From Plantago ovata (taxonomy: Eukaryota; Streptophyta; Magnoliopsida; Lamiales; Plantaginaceae), in the NCBI GenBank assembly GCA_028274465.1, contig CM051456.1:86228753-86292752 (forward strand): DNA of 64,000 nt, given 5' to 3'. The notes under the pieces are model-generated. The model saw only the letters and a program-made list of their open reading frames with translations. It was not told the DNA's origin and made no database searches. Position 1 is the first letter of the stretch. Each line of letters opens with the position of its first letter. This document shows positions 33,910-43,770 of this stretch, piece by piece. Position numbers and translations under genes: made by a program.

Positions 33910-34825
33910 GAACCATGCCACAAAGGGAGAGGAGCACTTCCGTTTGGGTACAATGAGATATTGGAGGCGGTTCGATTACAACCATGTCAAGGGGTTTGAC
34001 AAGGACGTTTTCCATGAGTTCTATGTTGGGTCTACTAGTCTTCAAGAGAAGGAGAGTGATCTCGTTAGAGGTGCGTTCGAGCCATGGACTTCTGCAACAA
34101 CTTCGATGTTTATCCATAAGGAGGAACGCGAATCCACCAGGAGTGAGCACTCTTATGTCTATTCACGTACCACTGAAGGGATTGAAACCAATATTACGGC
34201 AGAAATCTGTCACAAGGACTGCAAGGTCTGAGTGAATAGGAAGGAGCCGGGGCGGACTCATCACATCAGATTCAGTCTTGAGTCGAGAGTGGTGATAAAG
34301 TTCCGAATCGCTAACTTGACTTCAAAACATAATGACATGGACACCCAGCCCCTCTTTGGGGTGCCCCTCGACTGCTTATTGAGAGAGCACCATATAGACA
34401 TCGGGAGCATCGACTGTAGAGAATGTGGGCAACATTGGGCAAAGAAGAAGAAGATCTCTGAGTATCCGAGCAGCTTACTGTAAGTTCCATGGGGTAGAGA
34501 ACGTTGGTGAGGGAGACTCTAAGAGCACAACTCTTTCCCCTTCAACAGTTCACGGGCTATTAGAGAGATACCGGATGGAAAACCCCATAACTGCAGCGGC
34601 TAATCTTGAGGATTCTCTTCGACAATGCAATGATGGTGGTGACAATGAAGACAATAGGGACAATGAGGATGCCATGAATACTGATGGAGGAGTTGGTCCT
34701 ATCCGATCTATTAGGGGAACTACCACCACCACCACGAGCTCCGATGATCACCAACAAGGGCCCTCGAGCAATCTCAATACCTTACATATAGTGTACTCAG
34801 CCGACCGAGGCCAAACCACGCGGTA
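33910..34825 (+). pseudogene. ORF2 of element B with acidic 3' exon
   Basis: I do not recognise this protein. The main exon carries conserved blocks YWRRFDYNHVK, ESDLVRGAFEP, SYVYSRTTEGIET and KHNDMDTQPLFGVPLDCLL, then a CRECGQHW motif with two close cysteines. A small GT...CAACAG segment (34480-34548, 69 nt, within the usual size of short plant introns) follows. The last part (34549-34825) is Asp/Asn/Glu-rich with a Thr run. There are no RT, integrase, RNase H or envelope features. It occupies the place where pol would be. Homologues lie in C, D and E. It is broken, with about two breaks. The source could be a captured host gene; this is inference. Confidence 0.6.
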
Positions 34826-36241
34826 ACATCTAGTATCACATCTTATTACCTCATTATCTTATTGCTAGGGACTAGCTTTAAATTCATGAGGGGGGATGGG
34901 ATTTAAGTGAACTAGTGTTGTAAGTTTGGAGCTTGCAATTGATGGTTTAGAGCTTGACATTGGTAGGATGAGTATAGTACCTTGCATGTTTATCCGTTTG
35001 CATTTGCATTTACACGTTTACCGCTTTCTTAGTATTTAGTTACATACACTACATTCATCCTAGTCTAGTCTTGCATGTTTTATGTGGAGTTTATTGCCAA
35101 ATTTTTAACTTTTTTATTGGGTAGTTTAACTAATTATGACATTAATCATATGCTTCATCTCTATGAATTTGTTTGAGGTTTTTCTCACTTGGCTTGTCAC
35201 ATTTATGTTCGCACTTAGTTAAGCTTGGTAGTCTCGACATCACTTAGTGGTGTTTTCTCTACTGCGGTTCACGAAGGCCTTTATAATAGGATGATGCATG
35301 TTAGGATCTTATGGTTGTTTTCCCGAGTAATTATGTACCTAAGACGCAACAAGTCTTCACCTCGCTTTGAGATTGCTAAATTCCTAGGAAGGAGGTAGTG
35401 TGAGATTGTGTGATCCTTTGTTTGCAACCTATTCTCTCTAATAGATTTGGGGAGGGGGTTACGCTATCATTAGACTTGTTTTTTGATTTTTAGTGTGTGT
35501 TGTGAGTTTATTTTCCTTTTTTCGTGAAGTTTGTACTCCAACCTATTCTTTCGAAAAAAAAAAGAAAAAAAATTCCAGAAAAAAAGAAAAAACTGGAAGG
35601 AAAAAAAAAAGAAAAGAAAAGACCCCAAAAAAGCAAGGAAGGGTCCAAAAGGAGCCAAAAAGCAGTTTAGCAAAGTGTTTGTCTCATTTTTCAATACTTG
35701 TAATGTTCGTAATCGAGTTGTAATTTTTGTCTTTTGTTTGTTTGAGTGTCATCTGTTCTAGACCACCCTCGTCCTGCCATTCAGGAAGTGGTGAATAGTT
35801 TAAGGCTTTGCTTGAGAGATGGCTAGAATAGGGGAGAGTTATCTTTTTTAGGGAACCCTCATTCGTTTGATGAGAGCCAGTATTGGTTCGACCTCTTTGA
35901 GGAAAAGTCTTAACTTGGTGAACATCAGTAAGTCCTCAATTTCATAGGCACGTGACAACCATTCGTATTTTAACATGTTTCATTACGTCGTCACTGACTA
36001 GGTCCAGGTAGAGAATGTTACGAGAGACTATCTTGTCTTGACATAAGTGCTTATGTGAATGTGTATGAGTCAATCAAGGCATTCTTCAACCTATATCCAT
36101 GTTATGATTTGTATGGTTTTTGTTCATATGTTTTTTGATAGATTCAATAGATTAGTTCATTTCATTTGGCATGAGACTCCATTTTTTGTGTTGCATTGTT
36201 TTTTGCATTATAGTCTAGCTTAGTTGCTTGAGGACAAGCAA
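34826..36241 (+). other. 3' non-coding region of element B
   Basis: No supported gene. It contains a 3'UTR-like stretch, one decayed and one half palindrome of the AACCTATTC type (35426-35448, 35540 onward), the A-rich purine tract (35558-35663), and a conserved block before the polypurine tract (CCACCCTCGTCCTGCCATTC at about 35762). Confidence 0.65.
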
Positions 36242-36260
36242 AGGTTCGGTTTGGGGAGTT
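36242..36260 (+). other. Polypurine tract of element B
   Basis: AGGTTCGGTTTGGGGAGTT, directly before TGATGAACG. It is conserved at 62731-62749 (E) and, reversed, at 37973-37991, 45908-45926 and 55002-55020. Confidence 0.85.
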
Positions 36261-37033
36261 TGATGAACGTGCATTTTACAATTTCATTCGAATCTTTTTT
36301 CACCAATTTAGCTATCCTGTATATTAATTTAGCTATATGTTAGTGCATTTTATTAGAATAGTGTCACGTTTCCCTTTAGTTTGCATTTTACAGGTTTTAG
36401 GTGAAAAACGTGGTTTTCTAGGCAATTATATTGAAGAGAACGAAGAATTGGTGTTCCGAAGACATTTTTGGAGTATCTAGAAGATTCCGGATGGGATTTG
36501 AAGTCTAGGGGTCGAGTCTGAAGGCTAAAAGGTCACTAGAAGGCAGAAATCGAGTCCGAAAAGGAAAAGAAATCCAAAAACGCGTCGAAAACGCGTCCTT
36601 GGCCGACTGGAACTCCCGGGCGATTCGCCCGGGACGTGGGGCGGTTCGCCCCACACCAGGCGATTCGCCCGGTGTGTGGGGCGACTCGCCCCACACGTTC
36701 CAAACTCCTATATATAGTTGCTCAGTTTTCTCCGTTTTTCATACTTTCTCAGACCATACCTTTCTCATTAGTTTTAGGTAGGAATTCTCCAGAGCCTGTT
36801 CTGGGAATTCTTAGCATAGGAGACACTTTTTCTTATCCATTTTGGAGCTTGTGAGATCGCGATTCTTCGGAGATTGACAACTTTCGTCGGTAACATTGTA
36901 TCTCAGATTTTTCTATTTATGTTTATTTATCTTTCAACATGTTTTCATTCAATCTTGCTATGATTTCTGTTGATTGCATGACATCTATGAGTAGCTAAAT
37001 CTATCGTTGGTGATAGTATGTGATTTCTTAGCA
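36261..37033 (+). repeat. 3' LTR of element B (partial)
   Basis: It matches 29261-30023 with array and TATA box in place, then switches at about 37033 into the inverted LTR of element C. The switch point shares the short word TAGCAGGTT or TTAGC with both sides. Confidence 0.85.
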
Positions 37034-37972
37034 GGTTAATAATCATGCATGAAGTCCCCGGTTTTGCATAGAGATCTTTGATCAATGAATTGTCCAATTG
37101 TGTTCAGTAATTATTCAACACTACGAAGATAGAGGTTTTAGATAGATCAAAGAAATAAAGCAATAACTCAAAGTATAATGCGCGATATAGCCATTAGCAT
37201 AATTATTAACCCTTCGCTAAGAAATCACATACTATCACCAACGAGAAGTTTAGCTACTCATAGATGTCATGCAATCAACAGAAATCATAGCAAGATTGAA
37301 TGAAAACATGTTGAAAGATAAATAAATATAAATAGAAAAACTGTAAGATACAATGTTACCGAAGGTTGTCAATCTCCGAAGAATCACGATCTTACAAGCT
37401 CCAAAACGCTAAGAAAAAGTATCTCCTAAGCTAAGAATCCCCAGAACAGGCTCTGGAGAATTCCTACCTAAACCTAATGAGAAAGGTGAGAGAAAAGGTC
37501 TGAGAAAGTATGAAAAACGAAGAAAACTGAGCAACTATATATAGTGATTCGGCAGGTGTGGGGCGAGTCGCCCCACACACCGGGCGATTCGCCCCACGTC
37601 CCGGGCGACTCGCCCGAGAGGTTTTTTTGGCCTTTTACGCGTTTTCGACGCGTTTTTGGATTTCTTCTCCTTTTCGGACTCGGTATTTGCCTTCTAGTGA
37701 CCTTTTAGCCTTCAGACTCGACCCCTAGACTTCAAACCCTATCCGGAATCTTCTGGATACTCCAAATAGGCCTTCGGAACACCAATTCCTTGTCTACTTC
37801 AATATAATTGCCCGGAAAACCTCGTTTTTCACCCAAAACCCGTAAAATACAAACTAAAGAGAAACGTGACACTATTCTAATAAAATGTACTGAAATATAG
37901 CTAAATTACCATAGAGGATAGCTAAAATAGGTGAAAAAGACTCAAATGAAAGTGTAAAATACACGTTCATCA
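37034..37972 (-). repeat. 3' LTR of element C (partial)
   Basis: Ends CGTTCATCA at 37972 beside the polypurine tract. TATA at 37535-37544, GC array 37553-37618. The distal end is joined to the inverted LTR of B. Confidence 0.87.
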
Positions 37973-38570
37973 AACTCCCCAAACCGAACCTTTGCTTGTC
38001 CTCAAGAAACTAAGCTAGACTCTAATGCAAAAAACAATGCAACACAAAAAATGGAGTCTCATGCCAAATGAAATGAACTAATCTATTGAATCTACCAATA
38101 AACAAATGAACAAAAACCATACAAATCATAACATGAATATAGGTTGAAGAATGCCTCGGTTGACTCATACACATTCACATAAGCACTTATGTCAAGACAA
38201 GATAGCCTCTCGTAACATTCTCTACCTGGACCTAGTCAGTGACGACGTAATGAAACATGTTAGAATATGAATGGTTGTCCCGTGCCTATGAAACTGAGGA
38301 CTTACTACTGTTCACAAAGTTAAGACTTTTCCTTGAAGAGGTCGAACCAATACTGGCTCTCATCAAACGAAGGAGGGTTTCCTAAAAAGATAACACTCCC
38401 CTATTCTACACATCTCTCAAGCAAAGCCTTAAACTATTCACCACTTACTGAATGGCAGGACGAGGGTGGTCTAGAACAGATGACACTCAAATAAACAAAA
38501 GACAGAAAATTACAACACGATTACGAACATTACATGAATTGAAAAATGAGACACAACACTTTGCTAAACT

Positions 38571-38712
38571 GCTTTTTGGCTTTCTCTTTTTTTGGACCCT
38601 TCTTTGCTTTTTTTGGGGTCTTTTCTTTTTTTTTCTTTTTTTTTTCATTTCCAGTTTTTTTTCTTTTTATTTCTGGAATTTTTTTTTCTCTTTTTTCGAT
38701 TTTTTTAGCCAG
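38571..38712 (-). repeat. A-rich purine tract of element C
   Basis: T-rich on the plus strand (A/G-rich in element sense), with the embedded word GGGTCCAAAAA and a repeated TTCCAGAAA-type word. Equivalent tracts: 35558-35663 (B), 46517-46652 (D), 55614-55757 (second interior), 61997-62150 (E). Open frames in it encode only Lys/Glu or Phe/Leu runs and are not genes. Confidence 0.8.
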
Positions 38713-38764
38713 CAGTAGCACAACAAAAAAAGAAAGTAGAAATGACACACAAACGACCTCCCCA

Positions 38765-38786
38765 AACCTATTCGAAAGAATAGGTT
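38765..38786 (-). repeat. 22-nt palindrome, copy next to A-rich tract (C)
   Basis: Arms AACCTATTC and GAATAGGTT around a 4-nt loop. Partner at 38879-38900. Confidence 0.85.
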
Positions 38787-38878
38787 GGAGTACAAATTTA
38801 CGAAAAAGGAAAAATAAACTCACAACACAAAATTGAAAAACGAAAAACAAGTCTAATGATAGCGTAACCCCCTCCCCA

Positions 38879-38900
38879 AACCTATTCGGAAGAATAGGTT
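38879..38900 (-). repeat. 22-nt palindrome, second copy (C)
   Basis: Same arms as 38765-38786. In element sense it is followed by TTTGGGGAGGGGG, which echoes the polypurine tract. Confidence 0.85.
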
Positions 38901-39525
38901 GCAAACAAAGGATCACACGATCTCACACTACCTCCTTCCTAGGCATTTAGCAATCTCAAAGCAAGGTGAAGACTTGTAGCCTCTTAGGTACATAATTACT
39001 CTGGAAAACAACCATAAGACCCTAACATGCATCATCCTATTATAAAGGCCTTCGTGAACCGCATTAGAGAAAAGACCACTAAGTGATGTCGAGACTACCA
39101 AGCTTAACTAAGTGCAATACATAAATGTGACAAGCCAAGCGAGAAAAACCTCAAACAAATTCATAGAGATGAAGCATATGATCAATGTCATAATTAGTTA
39201 ATCTACCCAATAAAAAGGTTCAAAAATTTTGGCAATAAACTCCACATAAAACATGCAAGACTATCCTAGGATGAATGTAGTGTATGCAACTAAAAACTAA
39301 GAAAGTAGTAAACGTGCAAATGCAAATGCAGACGGATAAACATGCAAGGTACTATACTCATCCTACCAATCCCAAGCTCTAAACCATCAATGGCAAGCTC
39401 CAAACTAACAACACTAGTTCACTTAAATCCCATCCCCCCTCATTAATTTAAAGCTAGTCCCTAGCCGTAAGAAAATGAGGACATAAGATGTGATACTAGA
39501 TGTTACCGCGTGGTTTGGCCTCGGT
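38901..39525. other. 3'UTR-like non-coding stretch of element C
   Basis: It is conserved with 34826-35425, 46838-47436 and 61243-61817 but holds no open frame or motif I can name. Confidence 0.5.
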
Positions 39526-40347
39526 CGGCTTGAGGGGCCTTATAGGTGACCATCGGAGCTCGTGGTGGTGGTGGTAGTTTCATTAATTGATCGGATAGGA
39601 CCAACTCCTCCATCAGTGTTCATGGCATCCTCATTGTCCCTATGGTCTTCATTGTCACTACTGTCATCACCATCATCACTAGTAGAGTTGCATTGTCGAC
39701 GAGAATCTTCAAGATTGGCCGCCGCTGTTATGGAATCTTCCATCCGGTATCTCTCCAATAGGTTGTGAACTGTTGAAGGGGAAAGAGCAGTGGTATCAGA
39801 GCCTCCCTCTCCAACGTTTTACACCCCGAGGAGGTTACAGTAAGCTGCTCGGATACTCAGAGGTGTCTTCCATTTTTTTCAATGTCGACCACATTCTCTA
39901 CGGTTGATGCCCCCGATGTCTATATGGCGCTCCCTTTAGAGGCAGTCAAGGGGAACCCCTAAGAGGGGCTGGGTGTCCATGTCATTATGTTTTGGAACCA
40001 AGCTAGCGATTCGAAACTTTCTCACCACTGTCGACTCAAGACTGAATCCGTTGTGGTGAGGTCGTCCCGGTGCCTTCCTATTCACTCGAACCTTGCAGTC
40101 CTTGTGATAGATTGCTGACGTAATAATTGTTTCTATCCCTTCGGTGGTGCATGAATAGGCATAGGAGTCCTTACTCCAGGTGGATTCTCGCTCCTCCTTT
40201 TGGATAAACCGCGACGTTGTTGCAAGAGCTCGTGGCTCGAACGCACCTCTAACGAGATCACTCTCCTTGACATGGTTGTAATCGATCCCCCTCCAATACT
40301 TCATAGTAGCCAAACGGAAGTGCTTCTCTCCCTTTGTGGCATGGTTC
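39526..40347 (-). pseudogene. ORF2 of element C with acidic 3' exon
   Basis: The main exon lies at about 39843-40347 with YWRGIDYNHVKESDLVRGAFEP, DSYAYSCTTEGIET, CKVRVNRKAPGR and KHNDMDTQPLLGVPLDCL. The acidic exon lies at about 39526-39768 (MEDSITAAANLEDSRR and SDNEDHRDNEDAMN). Between them a short segment with GTAACC and TTCAACAG ends contains an antisense initiator-Met primer-like word at 39791-39802. The protein is unrecognised, the same as in B, D and E. About one or two breaks. Confidence 0.6.
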
Positions 40348-40886
40348 CTACAAACAGCAGTTAGTACCTCATATGACACAAAACTGACGCATGCATATGC
40401 TAATGTAAGAGAGAAACACTCGAGTGATAAAATCAACAATCGAACTCCGCAAAACCTTCATGTCTAATCTAGCTACTAGTATGCAACACACCAAAATAAT
40501 TTCGACATGTACATATCGCATTACGCTCGTGCTAGACAACCAATAACCTAAATAATAAGGCTCAATTCATACCATAGTAGCGAAAAATTCTAGCATCATA
40601 AATCCTCATACTCAACAATTATGCATTCTACCATCATATCCATCATTATTACATCAGTAAACACAATCATATGTATGGAATCGAAGAAAAAGATACATTG
40701 CATAACAAGATAAAAACATCTAGTAGCAAAATTCTCAAATCAACAATCCAAGCATAATTGAGCATGCAATTGATAGTAAATAACGTTTCTAATCACACAA
40801 ACAACCTACCCATACATCATACAAGCCTAACTGAAGCTCAAATCAGAAAACCCCCAAATTGAAAATTAGGGTTCATGTGAAGATAC
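40348..40886 (-). other. Intron-like segment upstream of ORF2 (C)
   Basis: Minus strand GTATCTTCAC to TTTGTAG, 539 bp, T-rich. Same position as in B, D and E. Confidence 0.65.
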
Positions 40887-41405
40887 CTCAGATCTGAAAA
40901 ACGAATGCACTAGAGTGAAAGTTGTTCGGATGAAAAGAAAGAGCACGTAATGGGCTTCGATTGAAGCTAAAGAACACAAAATTTGATGGAAGATTGAAGA
41001 TTTTATGAAGGATTGAAGTTTTTTCGTTTTTTTTTCGGATTTTGGGGAGTAAGGAGTGAAGAGGATGAAGAAAATGAGGAGAAAGGGGGTTTTCTCGCAT
41101 TCTCAACCTGCAGAACTCGTGGGGCGAGTCGCCCCGTGCGGGGCGAATCGCCCCGCACGTCCAGAGAGCGTGGAGCTCTCTGGACATGTGGGGCGAGTCG
41201 CCCCCCACCTACTGGAGACGAAACGTTTCGAAAAAACTCAGTTTTTGATCCCCGAAAACCATTTTTCTCATAAAACCACTCGAAAAAGTTCACTCAAACA
41301 CGAACATAAGCACATACGACACAGAGATGAACAAATTCACATATGAAAAGCAAATTGTTCAAGTATGAATGCATGCAATAAAGAGGTAAAAAAGCGATAA
41401 AAACT
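40887..41405 (-). other. UTR-like exon and internal GC array of element C
   Basis: In element sense: hairpin, about 190 bp without features, GC array (41120-41215), then the CT-rich leader ending CAGATCTGAG at 40887. Confidence 0.6.
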
Positions 41406-41422
41406 CTGGGTTGCCTCCCGGA
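41406..41422 (-). other. Conserved hairpin after gag-protease (C)
   Basis: Minus strand ATCCGGGAGGCAACCCAG. One arm end differs from B, D and E, but the core GGGAGGCAACCC is the same. Confidence 0.7.
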
Positions 41423-41465
41423 TAGCGCCATTGTTTATAGTCTTTGACTCGACTTCTTCTTGCGC

Positions 41466-43625
41466 CTAGCTCTTCTTCTTGAGGGTACTAGACTTCCCTT
41501 TCATGGATCTTCTCCTCATGCCACAAACCTGTGAATAAGAATGAACATAAACAGCAAGACCACAGTAGTTAATAGTGTGAGAAGCATTTAAGTGATCAGG
41601 TGGATCAGATATGGCTCGCAACACATGTCGCTTGCCATCCACCTCAATGGTGCAAGTCCTTCGGTAGATGTCTATCACGGAGCGTAGTTTAGTCAAGAAC
41701 GTTCGCCCCAATAGAACAACATCCCCCATCCCAGGTGTAGACGCTGGCATAACTACAAAATTGGTGTACACGGAAGCTTCACCAATCTTGACCAATACAT
41801 TCTTCACAACGCCTTCGGGTCTCACAAAGGATCCATCCGCCAGTTGCACAATAGCCTTATGCTCAGATAGTTTTCCAAGGCTACTCTTCTCAAACACATT
41901 CATTGGGAGCACATTAGAGTAGGATCCCGTGTCTAGTGTAGCACGGACATTTTCAAGTTCACCAATCCCGACCTTAACATCGAAACTTTGAGGGAGTAGC
42001 TCGGGATCCTCTTGTTCCTCTTCACTCTCATCAGTACCAAGGCCCTTCTCTTCTTCCTTGGCTAGTGGAGGTTCTTCATTCTTGCAACACTCGCACTTAG
42101 CAACCTTCTTGATGGTGATTTCAACAAGTAGATCACCCACCAAGGTAATGGACATCGACTTCTCAGTGTTGCTAGGCAGCTTGCCTTGCTCCCTACTTGC
42201 TCCTCGGTCGATCAACTCTTGCATCTTTTGATGGGAAAGCCTAGTGCTCTCTTCCAATCGATCAAGCCTTGCCCTAGTCTTCTCAGAATCTTCTTCATAA
42301 CGTTTGAGAAAACTTTGGGTGTGATCAACCATATTTTGCAAGTTCTCCATCAGTTGAGCTGATTTCGACTTCGGTTGCTCTTTCGGAGCGGGATTTTCGC
42401 AGTGATCATTACCATAGTTAAGCCTACTACGGTCTTGGTTAGGGCCATGAGTTTGGCTAGCCGGTGCATATCCTTGATTGTTTCGGAACCCTCTTCTCCA
42501 AAATCCACCTCGAGGATTCCTCCCATCTTGTCCGTAGCTAGCTTCTTGGGTACCAAATTCCGTAGCAAAGGCTTCCTCTTCGCCTCCTTGAACCCAGTTG
42601 CCATCATCATATGCAAGCTCCGATCTACACATATGAGCTCCATGCCCATAGTTCTTGCATATTCGACAAACCTCGTTTGACATAGATGTTCCAGTGGCGC
42701 TCTTGAGGACTTGCTTCAATTCGTTGGTAAAGCACTCGAATCGATCCCCAATCCCCCCATACATAGGGGCTTCTTGAGTAGGTGGAGCTTCAGGTCCACG
42801 TCTCCTAACCATCGCTCTTGGGTCCTTGAATTGCGACCCCTTAGCAAGCCTTTCGAAAACCGCCCAAACGGCTTCCGCGGTTTCCTCCCAAATATTGCCA
42901 CGGCATTGGAAGTCCACCACTTGTTGGTTCTCGAACGTTAGTCCATTGTAGAAGTGTTGGACTAGATCCGAAAGTTCAAAACCATGGTGAGGGAACTTGT
43001 TCATGAGGTCTTGGAACCTCTCAAACGCGGTGTAGATGGTCTCATCATAGTCTTGTTTGAACCCAGTGATTTGCGCCTTAAGCGCGGTAGTCAAGGTGTG
43101 AGGGAAGTATTTTTCCATGAAAGCTGAAAAAACCTTCTCCCAAGTGTCCAGCGTGCCCGCTGGTAGAGAACTCAACCATGACTTGGCTCTGTCGCCAAGT
43201 CCCATAGCAAAGACCTTCATCCTCAACTCATCCGTTGTTATTTCAGCTCCGGGTCGTGGGAGTTGGTTGACGAAATCATCGATATCGTGCAAGTACCCCA
43301 TCACATCTTCCCTTGCTAAGCCATAGAACCTCGGAAGTTGTTGGAACACGTGGTTCTTGATTTCCATATCACGAGTTGCAGACAAAAGAACAATTGCCGG
43401 TCCCCTCATACGATCCTTGGAGGGTTGAACCCATGCTTTCAGTGGTCTAGCTTCTGCCATTCCGTCGATTTCCTTGAAAAGACTGTGTAGAGATTCAGAG
43501 AAATCGGTATCCTCTATTTCCTCTAGCTCACGCCTTTGAAGTAGTCGCCTTGTTTGGTGGTACACTCTGTCGATCTCAGCAATTGAATCAGCAAGCGGTG
43601 TTCCTCTAGATCGTGTATGTGGCAT
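41466..43625 (-). CDS. Gag-protease of element C (719 codons, looks whole)
   Basis: It starts MPHTRSRGTPLAD, about 125 bp inside the primer site, and is open to the stop at 41466. Athila/Tat-type Gag core at residues about 90-250 (FQQLPRFYGL, DDFVNQLPRPG, WLSSLPAG, EKYFPHTLTT, DETIYTAFERFQDLMNK). A CCHC knuckle CRICKNYGHGAHMC lies at about 318-331, a charged coiled-coil-like stretch at about 400-460, and an aspartic protease with DTGSYSNVLP at about 563 and the VVLLGRTFL motif at about 634-642. The two activities sit in one frame. In function it should assemble particles and mature them. RT and integrase are missing from the whole element. This is the best-kept Gag of the family in the window. 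Confidence 0.92.
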   Translation of the reverse strand: MPHTRSRGTPLADSIAEIDRVYHQTRRLLQRRELEEIEDTDFSESLHSLFKEIDGMAEARPLKAWVQPSKDRMRGPAIVLLSATRDMEIKNHVFQQLPRFYGLAREDVMGYLHDIDDFVNQLPRPGAEITTDELRMKVFAMGLGDRAKSWLSSLPAGTLDTWEKVFSAFMEKYFPHTLTTALKAQITGFKQDYDETIYTAFERFQDLMNKFPHHGFELSDLVQHFYNGLTFENQQVVDFQCRGNIWEETAEAVWAVFERLAKGSQFKDPRAMVRRRGPEAPPTQEAPMYGGIGDRFECFTNELKQVLKSATGTSMSNEVCRICKNYGHGAHMCRSELAYDDGNWVQGGEEEAFATEFGTQEASYGQDGRNPRGGFWRRGFRNNQGYAPASQTHGPNQDRSRLNYGNDHCENPAPKEQPKSKSAQLMENLQNMVDHTQSFLKRYEEDSEKTRARLDRLEESTRLSHQKMQELIDRGASREQGKLPSNTEKSMSITLVGDLLVEITIKKVAKCECCKNEEPPLAKEEEKGLGTDESEEEQEDPELLPQSFDVKVGIGELENVRATLDTGSYSNVLPMNVFEKSSLGKLSEHKAIVQLADGSFVRPEGVVKNVLVKIGEASVYTNFVVMPASTPGMGDVVLLGRTFLTKLRSVIDIYRRTCTIEVDGKRHVLRAISDPPDHLNASHTINYCGLAVYVHSYSQVCGMRRRSMKGKSSTLKKKS

Positions 43626-43749
43626 ACACTATCTGTAACAAACTAGGAAAGGAGTATCAGAGAGAGATTAAATAGGAAAACTAAAAACTACTAGAACTAG
43701 GAATTGAATGCTGAAAATATAAAAAGTTAAACAGAAAGAAGGAGTATAT

Positions 43750-43767
43750 TCCCCGGCAGCGGCGCCA
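43750..43767 (-). other. Primer binding site of element C, tRNA-Asp
   Basis: Minus strand TGGCGCCGCTGCCGGGGA: one difference from the tRNA-Asp complement. Confidence 0.88.
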
Positions 43768-43770
43768 ATT

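Larger units (their letters stand above)
29261..37033 (+). mobile_element. Element B: non-autonomous Athila/Tat-like element (gag-protease plus ORF2)
   Basis: 5' LTR (29261-30459), tRNA-Asp primer site, gag-protease, a hairpin, GC-palindrome array, UTR-like exon, intron, ORF2, acidic exon, A-rich tract, polypurine tract, partial 3' LTR (36261-37033). The Gag resembles Athila/Tat Gag, the LTR begins TGATGA, and the primer is tRNA-Asp, all as in that clade. RT and integrase are absent, so it fits the TR-GAG type of non-autonomous element. LTRs differ by about 4% by eye, an age of perhaps 1-2 million years at common plant rates. It is broken, with about five breaks in its reading frames. It is inserted in an LTR of element F. 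Confidence 0.88.

Noticed and set aside
33910-34490. ORF2 as an envelope gene or as part of RT or integrase
   Set aside because: No signal peptide, membrane helix, YVDD-type motif, HHCC or D-D-E pattern is visible.
35493-35761. Lys/Glu-rich frames like nuclear basic proteins (also 61922-62232)
   Set aside because: They are the other strand of the same tract and carry no conserved codons.
38452-38718. Phe/Leu-rich frames that look like membrane proteins (also 46389-46659, 55483-55911, 62006-62239)
   Set aside because: They read the T-rich strand of the A-rich tract. The hydrophobic runs are compositional, not transmembrane genes.
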